A DNA stretch of 64,000 bases from positions 4,619,379-4,683,378 of the forward strand of contig CP034989.1 in the NCBI GenBank assembly GCA_004026145.2. Direction: 5' to 3'. Every line of letters begins with the position of its first letter. Within the stretch, counting starts at the first letter, position 1. This document shows, in pieces, positions 49,753-61,050 of this stretch. Source of the stretch: Takifugu bimaculatus. Its lineage: Eukaryota > Chordata > Actinopteri > Tetraodontiformes > Tetraodontidae. Position numbers and translations under genes: made by a program. A model generated the notes under the pieces. The model was not told where the DNA came from and did not search any database. It saw only the letters and a list, made by a program, of their open reading frames with translations.

Positions 49753-52700
49753 TCAGACGAGCCGCGTCACTGCGGGGGGGCGTCCCCCCCCCCTCTCCTC
49801 CTCCTCCTCAGAATCTTCCTGTTGGCTTTTCTTCTGCGGAGAGGACGGAACAGCGAGAGGAATTCAATCGAGGGAGGAAAATAGTTCCTCCTGACATGAA
49901 TGAAGTGTGAAAATGGCGATTTAATTTTCTGATAGTGTCAACGACCGCTGCAAGAGCTGCTGGAGCTGCTCCAGGGCTAAAATACGGACACGTCTGGTCT
50001 GGTTTTCCAACTTAAGCAGATTTTAACCCTGTTCATCATTACTATCTCAACCAAAGGAACCATAAAGTGCCTGCTCTACGTCTGTTTGCATAATAAGACG
50101 GCCAATATGGACGCACGTCCAAGTTCCAGTAGAAGGGAGATTACCAGTTTGAGGAAGTCGATGAGTTTGTAGGCGTCTTCTCCAGTGGAGAGGTCCACAA
50201 AGTCTCGGGGGATTCTGTAGCTCAGGCAGGGGCTGGGCTGAACCGTCACCTCGCTGGTCGCGTAGCGAAACGCCGGACCTTCCTGCTCACAAGCACCACA
50301 TGACAACAGCTGTCAGAGCTTCCGTGCACGCTCAAACAGCAGGGTGCACGTGCGCTCGCCGACCTGCTGCTGGGTGAGGTCTCCAGACGTCAGCTCCTCC
50401 CAGCTGAACAGCAGCGAGTCGGTCACCTCTCCAAACGGGTTCAGGTCGATGAGCCACACCCTGCCCTGAGACGAGGGACCCAGGTCAGCGTGCGACTCAC
50501 GTCAGTGTGTGTGTGCGTGTGTGTGTGGCGTCATCGGCGTAAATACCTGGCTGTCTCTGTAGACGTCGAAAACAACTGCAAGGCAAAATTAGGGTTGAAA
50601 AAGAGATGCTGGGCTTCTATCAATCAGAGGAAAGGAAGCAAAAGAAGGAAACGCTCACAGTCTTCATCCAGGAAGTTGTACTGGATGTGCTGGCTGAAGA
50701 AGGCCTCGACGGCCTGGCAGATCTGCTCCTCCTGCTTCAGAATGTGCTGGTAATACTGCGTATAATCCCTCTGGGAGACAGCTGGGAGCAGAGCGAGGCG
50801 CCGTGAGTGCAGCTCCAGTTGAATGGTATAATTGCTTCTAAATTAGCCCGCAGAGCACGAGATCAGCCCGAGCACGCTCGGATCACAATTCTATCAGCTT
50901 CCTCCCTATCTGACACGCTCGGCCCGGTCCGGCCTCTCACATCGAGAGGGAGTTCATCCACGAGAACTCAGCAGGAGCCGATCAGCGTCTGCGAGGATGT
51001 CTGACAACCCAAATTACACATCAGGGAAGAAAAGCAACCCCTGCAAAATATGGACTCAGATACCATCGTATATGCATAACAGGAGAGGATTCACTGCTGT
51101 GGTCACCGAAAATTCGGACTGATCTCATTTGTTTCTGCACATCAACCATGATTGAATGGATGAAGGTGTTCTGGGCCCAAGTGGACGAATATATGGACCC
51201 AAACTAACTCCATCCTTTCCATTACCTAGAATGTGCTGCCCAACAACCAGAGGCTCCATTTACTCATGGAGCCTTCAATAAAGTCTGCAGAGCCGCTGGA
51301 CTGTGTAATTTAAAAAGGTCTCAGAACGATTGGTTACAGGCAGAGAGCCGCCACCACCACCACCACCACCACCGACGACGATGATGATGATGATGATGGA
51401 AACACGGCTTCTCCCATTTCTTTTATTACCGATCAGCTTGTTCTCTTTGACAAAGCAGCGGAACTCTCCTCCTGGAATCAGCTCGCTCCACTTTCTCAAA
51501 ACCAGCTGAGGACAGAAGACGAGAGAGGAGACGGGTCTTTACGACGTGAGCAACAGCCCAGCGCGCTTCAGAGGACCGGAAGAAAGATACCTCATAGTTG
51601 ATGGCCGGGTCTGGGGAGTCCTGGTCACTGCACAGGAGAAACCTGCACAAGGGAACCAGCGTTACACACATAAGTAAAGATTGAAACGGCTCCTTTTCGC
51701 CTGCGGCCAGAAACGTCCGAAGCTTACGGCTGCGTGAGGTCGTGGGTGATGAAGTCGGAGCTCTTGAAGAGCAGGAAAATGTCGCTGAGGCTGTGACACT
51801 GCAGAGAACTGTTCAGCGCGATCCAGTTGGCATCCTTGAAGGCACAAACAAGCAAACACCTTTTACTTACAAACCACCTCTTTGATTAATAACTGTGCTG
51901 GGTGAAATGGGGTCGTGTTTACCCGCGGAGCACTCCAGTTGAGTTTGGGAAAGACACTCCCACCCAGGGCATTTATTGCCTCCAACACATGAGAGGAGAA
52001 TTCTGGGAACTCTGGAGCCTGACAGATACAGAGAGTGATATCGAAAAGATGGCCAACTTTGTAGATGGTGATATATTCAAAGACAGGGGGGAAATGTTGC
52101 CCCACAAAGGAGCAGAGAAGCATAAATTTGGGAAGTTGACGCTTACTGTGACAGTGGTGGTTGTTTCATCATCTGACCACTAGAGGGGAGCATTGGACGA
52201 GACAGGGTGAATACGAGTCCACAAAGTTTTAACTGTGACAGGTTATTCTTTATCAACACTATTCTAAGTGCAACCTTATAGTTTAAGTAGACTATAGAAT
52301 TGTCTTTTGACATTAAGTAAAATAAATGTGATGAACAATGCACATATTCTAAAGTTTCAACTTTAAATAAACACAAATGAAAACCAACTCTAGAGGGTTG
52401 CCTTTAGCCATAGATTATAAAATCTTGATGCAAATAATCAAAAGTCATCAATCCAAGTCACAATCATGGTACCGACAGGGTGCTGGTGTGTGCTGGCTGT
52501 TCCTTTGATGCATTTCCTGCTGTAACTGTGATGAAGCGATGCAACAAAACAGGGAAAAGGATCAAGACCAAGTTTACCTGAATATCTTCTTCTGCATTCA
52601 GATCACCATTCAGATCACTATTGGAATGTGTTTGCGTGTCGTGATCACTGAAAGGAAACAACTAATTAAAAAGGCACAGAAAACGACCAATGATCCAGTG

Positions 52701-53177
52701 ACAGTGGTGTCCCACGTTTCACCAAAGAACAGCAACTCCTCCAAAAAGCACTTTGTGCAGGGTGGACTCACCTCCCAGCTACTACCAGCGTCCCATCGTC
52801 TAGTAAATAGTCTATTACATTCTGAGGCAGTGGAAGAATCAGGCTGGAACAAATAATGATATTGACACACGTAACTACATGAATATAGAATACAAAGCAG
52901 CCACGACTCAAGAGAGACAAACTGAGCAAGAGGCTGTTAAGAGATTTATCTAAATATCTTCTGATGGAATGAGGCTAGAAAATAGAGGTGGTAGCTATAC
53001 CCTATATCTGAAAACCAGTATTAGCGTTGGCTTAATGCAAATGTGTCATATATAAGGCAATGAAATATTAACAAAAATGTGAGGGAAAGTTGAGCCCAAT
53101 TACCTTTTAATCGTATGTTTCTTGAATATCGGATACCATACCGAAAACTGGCAATTGACTACTTGCTCCTTCTTCAT
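49753..53177 (-). CDS. cdc123: Cell division cycle protein 123 homologue, eIF2 assembly factor (13 exons)
   Basis: ATP-grasp-fold protein that joins eIF2 gamma to eIF2 alpha during assembly of the translation initiation factor. Exons in transcript order: 53104-53177, 52772-52843, 52578-52647, 52147-52179, 51923-52018, 51728-51834, 51591-51642, 51430-51505, 50659-50781, 50547-50575, 50364-50465, 50145-50282, 49753-49833. They total 1053 bases (350 aa; human 336) and close in frame. Signatures include the start MKKEQVVNCQFSVWYPIF, APEFPEF, GGSVFPKLNWSAPR, FRCFVKENKLIG, and WLIDLNPFGEVTDSLLF (248-264) with the ATP-grasp acidic residue. The fourth exon is only 33 bases (WSDDETTTTVT). The C-terminal exon begins KKSQQEDSEEEEE and runs into a G/C homopolymer, so its last ten residues are uncertain. 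Confidence 0.95.
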
Positions 53178-53979
53178 GCTGCAATATCCTGTGGAGAGTC
53201 CGTCAGTAAATGTCTTCCGGAATCGTGATATTTGTAAAGGATTTAGGCTTTATAAAAGCCCAAATATTTGGTGTTTATCGTCACTTATATCCACTGTTTT
53301 GATTTGCGTCATTATCACAGATGTCAACTTTAAACAATTAATTTCTACAATAAATCTTGATTTTCACGGGGGGTGACATTTTCCAGCGCACCGGTGGGCG
53401 TGGTATAAGGAAAATCGCTGAGCATAATCATAGATGGTTTATTTAACAGATGAGTCACTTTGTGGAAAAAGCAGATATTCACATTAGGCCTATTACAAAT
53501 CAACATTTACTTAAGCAACTTTGATTTTGGTTTCCATCGCAAGCATAATTATTTATTTAAAGTAAATATTGTGATGAAAAATTGGTTAATTATTAGCAGT
53601 TTTTCTTCAGGGACATTTCCCAGAGCCGGAAGATAACGCAAGTGTGACTCCTCTTAAATCTTTTACCATCTTTACTGCTATTGAACGCGACACGGTGATT
53701 TCACGTGAGTTAAGTTTAATTTGTCCACGTTAACTCGGTTTCAATTTATCTAAAATACAGACAACGTCGCCGGTAGTACTTGTATATATATATATAGATA
53801 TTTTACGCATCAGCTACGATCAAACAAACGGCAGGAAAGCGTACGTATAATAATGGAGTAACTCATGATCGAAATGTGTCGTCAGTCTTCATTCAGACTT
53901 CAGTCTCATTGCTCAACTCCTGCTAAATTGTATTCGTTTGGTATAAATTTTCTGAATTTCAGCTCCATTAACAGTGAAA
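53178..53979. promoter_or_regulatory. Bidirectional promoter region of cdc123 and nudt5
   Basis: The two start codons lie 802 bases apart, head to head. ACATTTCCCAGAG (53613-53625) resembles the ZNF143/SBS element and is followed at once by the ETS/GABP site CCGGAAG (53626-53632), a combination common in bidirectional housekeeping promoters. A nudt5 noncoding first exon probably ends at 53704 (CAC|GTGAGT), with its acceptor at 53962. Confidence 0.55.
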
Positions 53980-55731
53980 ATGAACACAGAGGAGGCCACA
54001 ACCAGCAATGCTCCACATATAGTGAAAGAAGAGGTTGGTGCTGATTCTTTAGTTTATTGTAACGTGTCAGCGTTTGGGTCCAGTAACGCCACATCATGCT
54101 TGGGATGGATTCTTTTTCTTTGAACAATGCTAACTTGTGCTGTTGGTACATATTATGTTCCGTAAACCAGCTTCATTAAATTTGTGTTTTGGGCCTCGTC
54201 AATGCTTTGAGGTAAGCGTGAGTAAATCAGTATCTTCTGCAGAGCTGCAACTTTATTGAGTTTTAGTCTGAACTGAGCAGTTTGCACCCGAGCACAGCAG
54301 CATTCTGCATATTGCAGTCTGGTCATCTGGGGGATTATCTGCAGGTCATTGCAGCAGGGAAATGGGTGACGCTGGAGAAAACGACGTACATCGATCCTGC
54401 CGGGACCACCAGGTGATTAATGCTGAGATGACGTGATGCATTTTCTGATTCAAGTCTCACTCTGTCGTCATCCGTGCAGAATCTGGGAGACCACGAAGAG
54501 GACCACGAGACAAGCTAACACAGAAGCGGATGGTGATGGTCGCTTTCCTCCTGTATTCTGCCCGGGGGCCTGTGTTCATCCCGTATAATCTGCGATGCCT
54601 TGCTCCCCTCAGGCGTGGGAATCATCGCCCTGCTCAAGCGAACGCTACACAAAGACTGCGTTGTGATGGTGAAGCAGTTTCGCCCTCCTCTGGGATGTTG
54701 CACTCTGGAGTTTCCCGCAGGTCTAATACCTTCGTCATGTATAAGTTGCCAACACCTCCGGTCATTTTTAGCCTTGATTTACGCGTTTGTGTAATTTCTG
54801 ACCTTTGAAACACATCCTCTGTTTGGGACTCAGGCTTGATTGATGAGGGTGAAAGTGCAGAGATTACAGCTCTGAGGGAGCTCAAGGAAGAAACCGGATT
54901 CAAGGGGGAAGTGGTCGGGGTGACCCCAGGTATCATCGCGTACATTATTTATCTTTGCTTGCAGTAGAGTCCGTCCCTGTGTGTCTCTTAGCTTGTGTTC
55001 CGGAGGGGTTTGGGAATTCCGCCCTGAGATTTACGGCCTTTTTATGTGGACGACAGTGACCTGCCTGGACCCCGGCCTGTCTAACTGCACCACCCAGATC
55101 GTCTTGGTCAACATCAACGGAGATGAGGCTGAGAACATAAACCCGACACAACAACTGGGTAAGCAACTTGGTAGAAGTATCTGGAGTAGAAATGACCACG
55201 GTTCGGAGGGAGGAAGCCACTGGGAACATTGTGATACTTTTGTATTGAATTAGTTTTAAACTACATGAAGACTTGCATGAGTGACTTTGCTTGTTCTGCA
55301 TCTTGCATCCATTCACACCGCAAATGTCTTTTATTAAAATGGATTTAAAATCCAATGTATGGTATTTGATCACATTAAAATAATCTCCTTTGTCCTCTTA
55401 TTTTGCAGGCGATGGAGGTAAGAGGTCCTTACGTCACAAATGTTGGAAGCTGCCCTCGCAGCTCGTCTCACAATCCATATCGTCCCTTTGCAGAGTTTGT
55501 TGAAGTCGTCCTTCTGCCTCTCGACGAGTTCCAGACCAAAATCGACGGCGAGTCTCTGTCACGTTGCCACGTGCGCCCTCACGACAACCATGCTGACGCG
55601 TTCCCTTTTGTGTTCTCATAGATTTACTGAAGAAAGAAAAAATCCTGGTGGATGCCAAAGTGTACATCTTTGGCATGGGGATGGCTCAGGCCTTCTTTAA
55701 GCCCAAGGAGGTGCCCGTCCTTAAACAATAA
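53980..55731 (+). CDS. nudt5: ADP-sugar pyrophosphatase, Nudix hydrolase 5 (9 coding exons)
   Basis: Hydrolyses ADP-ribose and related ADP-sugars; in mammals it also makes nuclear ATP from ADP-ribose. Coding exons: 53980-54033, 54345-54412, 54480-54532, 54613-54720, 54834-54929, 55057-55158, 55409-55417, 55494-55547, 55622-55731. They total 654 bases (217 aa; human 219) and close in frame. The Nudix box is complete from G95 to F117 (G-x5-E-x7-REL-x-EE-x-GF). Other conserved parts are GKWVTLEKTTYIDP, MVKQFRPPLG and DPGLSNCT. Two oddities are a 9-base exon (coding GDG with flanking split codons) and a GC donor after 55547. The stop codon overlaps an AATAAA. Divergent from cdc123, as in human. 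Confidence 0.95.
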
Positions 55732-55732
55732 A
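55727..55732 (+). terminator. AATAAA poly(A) signal overlapping the nudt5 stop
   Basis: The stop TAA (55729-55731) lies inside AATAAA. An alternative AATAAA lies at about 56598. Confidence 0.5.
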
Positions 55733-57158
55733 CACAAGGAGATCAGGTTGAATCCAGCCTCTCGAAGGTTAGCAATGTGTTGGAGAGGCATCTGAGAAGG
55801 TTTGGTGAAGACATCCGGAAGAATTTGTTACATGTGGATCCTTTCATATTAATCAAGTGCATTTAACAATCTTTAAAATCTGATGATGGTGACAGGACAA
55901 CAAATTAAAGCCTTAAAATACTCTTTCCACTTGGGAGGATTGATGACATTATCTAACCTCAGCGTGAGTCTAATATAATGTTCTTTGTAGTTTTGTAATC
56001 TTCAAATGATTCCTGAAGCCTAACAGCAGCAGATTGTTGCCCTGTTTTCCAAAATAATCTGTTGATGTTGGTAAATGTTGGAATACAGCAGTTTCAAAGC
56101 TTCAAGTTACAATTCTTTTTTCTTTTTTCCTTTTTTTTTACGTAATTACTGTTATGGGATGGTCTTGTGAATTCTGAGGCCTGGACTTTTTTAGGGTTAC
56201 AAGCTTTTTTACATAGGTTCCAAGGTACCAGTTACACCTAGTAAGTTTCTAAAGATCCATTTCTTGTTTCTTTGGGATTAGAAGCAGTTGTAGTTGCAGG
56301 AGGTTGTTATTTTTATGCACTGATCGATTCCTTATACTGACTAATGTAGCATGAAAAGCAAATTTAATGTAAAGCATTCCTAAAAACGATTATTCGTGTC
56401 TACTGGCCATTAGGGTTCATTTTTGTCATTTGGAGCTTCACCTGATGACGGTTGGAATTTTATGTATTGTGATTTAACTATAGAGAAGCTGCTAGTCTTC
56501 ACCAGCATCAGGAGGGGATCCCTGGTGTACTCGAAGGTTTAAGAAATTAACAAGTTAACATGGAATAATAGGAATGTAATTGCTGTCAATTTAAAATTAA
56601 TAAATGTGATTTTATTTGTTTTTCTGGTTCACACTCATTGAAGAATGTCAAATGTTTGTTCAGTCTTCATTTAGTCACTGCTCACTTTGTCATTTATTGC
56701 TTTTGAAGGCAGTAGTTCATAAATGGATGTGTTGGTACCTGTTAAAGGTCATTACAGAGTTATGCTCCATGAGAAAGGGAATGGAGACCCACCTGAGAGG
56801 GCCTGAAAGCATGGTCAGGGGGGAGCAAGGACACAAATGACCCTGAACAGTCGGGAGTAGAGGAAGGTGATTGTGGATCCTGTCAGCTGGTGCGAAATCA
56901 GCCGCCTTCACGTAGACTTTCAAAACAAGTCCAACCCCACACCATTAAACATCCAGGGACCCGACATAGAATTGAGGTCAAAGATTTATTCTATTTTATT
57001 TTGTTTTCCCGTCTCTCCTCCTAATCTATCTTGCCATCGTTGCGGGAAAAGCAAATGTTACTCCAGTACACTAGGTGGCGGTATTGTACCAATCAAGAGC
57101 GACCGGAGATAAGCTGACGTTACATACTCCAGTACACTAGGTGGCGTAGTGAGCTCTA
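55733..57158. other. Spacer between nudt5 and the retrotransposon
   Basis: No coding region recognised. Contains probable nudt5 3' UTR. At its right end ACTCCAGTACACTAGGTGGC occurs twice (about 57060 and 57125), just outside the LTR. Confidence 0.5.
57060..57146. repeat. Direct repeat of about 21 bp with CTCF-like core, two copies
   Basis: The same 21-base block appears twice about 65 bases apart; the core CACTAGGTGGCG resembles a CTCF site. The pair ends 13 bases from the LTR. Confidence 0.6.
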
Positions 57159-57562
57159 TGTTGGGTTGTACACCACAAAACCCGCGAAGAAGAATGACCG
57201 CAACCATTAGAGCCTATTTGAAACAACGCCAGTCTGTTTTAACATTGCTTTTAAAGTTATAAAAAATTAATGTTTACATTCGCGGGCTATTAAAGTGACC
57301 ACAGCCCTTTTTACTCTATGGGAAAGTGGAAACTTTGCGATGGAGGAAGCGATTAAAAGTAAGCAATCAGAACCTCCGGTAAACCCCGTTTATTAACGAC
57401 ATTAGTACATTGTGGCAGGACGAGCAACGACTGGGACAGAGCAGATGGTTCGGACGTCTTTATTCAGCAACCAGACACGACTGGAACAGTGCAATTACTA
57501 ACCACGCCCATCACCCCACACGTCACCTGGTGTGAGACACGCCCCTAAGTGTCCGCCACACA
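57159..57562 (-). repeat. LTR copy 1 (3' LTR, about 404 bp)
   Basis: On the minus strand it starts TGTGTGGCGGAC and ends CCCAACA (TG...CA). It is preceded by a polypurine tract (GGGGAGGGGGGC, about 57563-57580). An internal GCTGAATAAAG supplies the poly(A) signal. Confidence 0.75.
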
Positions 57563-57589
57563 GCGCCCCCCTCCCCAAACGAGAAAAAA

Positions 57590-58340
57590 TAAATAAATAA
57601 ATAAATCTTTTACATATAATCAGCCTGCCACAAGGGCTGCGACATCCCTCTTCTGGGAAGGCAAAGGAGCCGTAGGCAGGAGGAACAAAGCCAGCTGTAA
57701 ATTAGAACCACAATCAGATGAGACATTCTGGACCATAGAAAGAGGACGGCCCCACGGGGGGCCTGAGCTGGCAACACATCCTGTCCAACCAGCAAATGCG
57801 CAGGCTTCAGTCTATCTAATGTGAGCCGCTCTGACCGACCACCCATAATCGAGCAGGAAACTCTTCGCCCCCGCTTTGAGCCCCCAGAATGGGCCATCGT
57901 ACGAAAACGGGCCGTTGTCAATTCCGTCGGTACAAACAATCGCGGTAAACAGTCGAGCATGGGGGCGGGGGCCGGAGCGGGCCGAGCCTGAAAAAGAACT
58001 TCTGGCAGGAAAGTTACAAGGGGGAGCACTTTCTGGCAAAAATTCCCCTGGAACAGTAAGCGGTGTTTCCAAAAGAAATTCTGCAGGAGAAGCATCCAAA
58101 TCCTCCTCAGGAACGCAAACCGAGCAACACCCAAAGTAAATGATCCACCCAGCTGTCCTCCAAGAGCGCGGCACCAAAGCAGCCTTGAGTGAACAGTGGA
58201 CGCCTTCACATAGCCCGTTAGCCTGAGGCTGGCGCGCGGTAGTGCGGTGAACTTGAGTGCCCAATGACCTAGCCAGAGATGACCCGAGTTCCGAAACAAA
58301 CCTCCCCAGTTGGAGGTAACGTCGCCGTCTGAGAATAATA
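57590..58340 (-). pseudogene. Ty3/gypsy integrase C-terminal part, copy 1
   Basis: Shows the integrase core end (HRTTARQPQANGLCEG), the PLTVPGEFLPESAPPCN segment and a C-terminal LTLDRLKPAH motif typical of gypsy integrases. The motifs fall in two frames; compared with copy 2 it has one extra base near 57988. Not functional. Confidence 0.75.
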
Positions 58341-58497
58341 ATTATATTGTTATCATTTAAATGCATTTGTATGTTTAGCACCTAAGTGCATGAAGAAGAA
58401 ACAGTGTTTCTCACCTCTCTTGATTTAGTACACTTGTCCAGAGCACCAGATTTACTGTGAGGTTGTTATCTGAAACCCTAAAGCATCTTGGGAGGAT

Positions 58498-58530
58498 TCC
58501 ACATGGATTCCACATGGATTCCACATGGAT
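58498..58530. repeat. 12-bp tandem repeat, unit CCACATGGATTC
   Basis: Nearly three copies inside the retroelement region, in sequence that has no retroelement homology. Confidence 0.8.
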
Positions 58531-58799
58531 AATGAGCTGATATGAATAAAGGAAGGAGGTTTGCAGAGCAGCAGCAGAGCGACGGAGGGTGTTCCAGAGT
58601 GAACTGCTGCTCGCTCTCCCTTGCAAGGCTACCTGTGTTTGTGTCTTTTGTTGATTCACGCAGGGTTTTACTGGGTTGCTCCGTTTCAACTCGAACAGCC
58701 GCAACGTACGACCCGCGCAGAAAGAAATGCTCGAACGACGTCTGCCGGTGTCGTGGAGGAAAGAGGGACCACCTCCGGCCACCTGGTGGTCCGATCCAC

Positions 58800-59372
58800 C
58801 CTAGTGCCTGCCCGAGGTGTGTCAGGTGCTCGTCTGCCGATGGACTTGTTACCAAAATGTCGTCCAAATAGACGAACACAAAAGGTGAGGTCACGCAATA
58901 CCGAGTCCATCAACCGCTGAAAGGTCTGTGCTGCCCCCTTCAGGCCAAAGGGCGTGCACAGGAACTCAAAAAGCCCAAACGGAGTAATCGCAGCGGTCTT
59001 GGGCACATCCTCGGCACCCACCGGAACCTGATGATAGCCGCGCACCAAGTCCACCTTTGAGAAATCGGTAGTGCCTGCCAAGCGAATGGAAAAATCGGGG
59101 TAACGGTCAGGGGCTGTGATGTTAAGACGACGAAAACCGCCACACGGCCGCCAAGTGCCGTCCGCCTTGGGCACCATGTGGAGCGAAGAGGCCCATGGGC
59201 TGTTAGAGCGCCGCACAATTCCCAAACGCTCCATTGTGGCGAATTCCTCCTTCGCTGTCGCCAACTTCACAGAAAACGGGGATGAAGTGCTCCATTCCAC
59301 GCTTCGTGACCACCATGGAAAACGGGGGCGTAGTAAGTGATGGAGAAAAAAAAAAATCATCCAGAAATTGGG
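58800..59372 (-). pseudogene. Ty3/gypsy reverse transcriptase fragment
   Basis: Recognisable RT motifs in order are ERLGIVRRSNSPWASSLHMV, KADGTWRPC, FRRLN, DFSKVDLVRGYHQVPV, TAAITPFGLFEF and the catalytic FVYLDDI. The last motif lies in another frame, so there is a frameshift near 58880-58900. An earlier frame change occurs near 59250. The fragment stops shortly after the YLDD box; RNase H is absent. Confidence 0.85.
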
Positions 59373-59770
59373 TTGTACTCCACCACAAAACCTGCGAAGA
59401 AGAATGACCGCAACCATTAGAGCCATTTGAAACAACGCCAGTCTGTTTTAACATTGCTTTTAAAGTTATAAAAAATTAATGTTTACATTCGCGGGCTATT
59501 AAAGTGACCACAGCCCTTTTTACTCTATGGGAAAGTGGAAACTTTGCGATGGAGGAAGCGATTAAAAGTAAGCAATCAGAACCTTCGGTAAACCCGTTTA
59601 TTAACGACATTAGTACATTGTGGCAGGACGAGCAACGACTGGGACAGAGCAGATGGTTCGGACGTCTTTATTCAGCAACCAGACACGACTGGAACAGTGC
59701 AATTACTAACCACGCCCATCACCCCACACGTCACCTGGTGTGAGACACGCCCCTAAGTGTCCGCCACACA
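59368..59770 (-). repeat. LTR copy 2 (about 403 bp)
   Basis: Near-identical to LTR copy 1 with the same polypurine tract before it. Its terminal bases run straight into the reverse transcriptase frame with no primer-binding site or gag, so the downstream element was deleted up to that point. Confidence 0.75.
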
Positions 59771-59789
59771 GCCCCCCCTCCCCAAATGA

Positions 59790-60299
59790 GAAAAAATAAA
59801 TAAATCTTTTACATATAATCAGCCTGCCACAAGGGCTGCGACATCCCTCTTCTGGGAAGGCAAAGGAGCCGTAGGCAGGAGGAACAAAGCCAGCTGTAAA
59901 TTAGAACCACAATCAGATGAGACATTCTGGACCATAGAAAGAGGACGGCCCCACGGGGGGCCTGAGCTGGCAACACATCCTGTCCAACCAGCAAATGCGC
60001 AGGCTTCAGTCTATCTAATGTGAGCCGCTCTGACCGACCACCCATAATCGAGCAGGAAACTCTTCGCCCCCGCTTTGAGCCCCCAGAATGGGCCATCGTA
60101 CGAAAACGGGCCGTTGTCAATTCCGTCGGTACAAACAATCGCGGTAAACAGTCGAGCATGGGGGCGGGGGCCGGAGCGGGCCGAGCCGAAAAAGAACTAC
60201 TGGCAGGAAAGTTACAAGGGGGAGCACTTTCTGGCAAAAATTCCCCTGGAACAGTAAGCGGTTTTTCCAAAAGAAATTCTGCAGGAGAAGCATCCAAAA
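59790..60299 (-). pseudogene. Ty3/gypsy integrase C-terminal part, copy 2
   Basis: Almost identical to copy 1 over about 500 bases, but here the PLTVPGEFLPESAPPCN and LTLDRLKPAH segments share one frame. It is fused abruptly at about 60300 to protease sequence. Confidence 0.75.
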
Positions 60300-60301
60300 T
60301 C

Positions 60302-60570
60302 ACCGAAAAACATGACCCACAGCAGCAAAACTAGCATGTGCCAGCGGCCCAGGTCCCCCCGTCACACAGGGAAAGGTAGCAAAGGACACAGCGTCGATTA
60401 AACGTCGGTTAGCAACATCCACTAACAGACCGTGTGAACACAGAAAATCTGCGCCAATAATGGGACAAGTAATGGAGGCTAACACAAAGTCCCAAATGAA
60501 ACTGCGTCCAGAAAAACAAACAGTCACTGACCTGGTACCAAATGTCTCAATGGAGGAACCATCAGGCGCA
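60302..60570 (-). pseudogene. Ty3/gypsy aspartic protease remnant
   Basis: LTAPDGSSIETFGTRSVTV followed by CPIIGADFLCSHGLLVDVAN and RRLIDA matches the C-terminal half of gypsy retropepsins. The upstream DTG active site was not identified. It breaks off into integrase sequence. Confidence 0.7.
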
Positions 60571-60789
60571 GTCAGCTGGGGTCCTGGATGGATGACAGGT
60601 TTGCGCCACCTGGAGGGAGGAGGCTCTTTTGGCAGCCAGGAACCGACAGGGAGTCTTTCACGAACAGCTGCTCTTCCTCCTCCGGGAGGAAACTCCAGCC
60701 ACCATCGCCTGGTCTGTGTCTTCTGGTACCAGCTGCCGGGAATCCCCCCAACACGCTCTGCACGGAGGATCAGGTCCACCGCAGTTTAT

Positions 60790-61050
60790 CCGCCCTTTCC
60801 GCGGCGGACTGGCTGGACCTCCGGAGCAGGAGCTCCTGGAGCGGGGCCCGCAGCAGCTGCATGACGCAACCACCAAATGATGTCTGGAGTCGTCCTCGGT
60901 GGCTCCTCGCAGGTGGAACAGCGCTTCGACATGCTGGACCCACGGAGCCGGGTCGCTCTGCCAGAGGTCGGGCAGCTTCACGGACGCGGTGGCTGCGTGA
61001 GTCCGGGGCGAGAAGAGGAGATGCCCTCGTCTGCTGCCTCGGACATGTTC
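60790..61050 (-). pseudogene. Ty3/gypsy gag remnant
   Basis: VKLPDLWQSDPAPWVQHVEA with FHLRGATEDDSRHHLVVA resembles the N-terminal capsid-like region of fish gypsy gag proteins. The presumed start (ATGTCCGAGGCAGCAGAC at about 61046) is in a different frame. Confidence 0.6.

Noticed and set aside
52170..52190. CTCF-like CCACTAGAGGGGAGC
   Set aside because: The match spans the acceptor and first bases of the 33-base cdc123 exon, which explains the sequence fully.
57059..57160. Target-site duplication for the gypsy element
   Set aside because: The bases next to the outer LTR ends (57158 and 61196) do not match, so no duplication could be shown.
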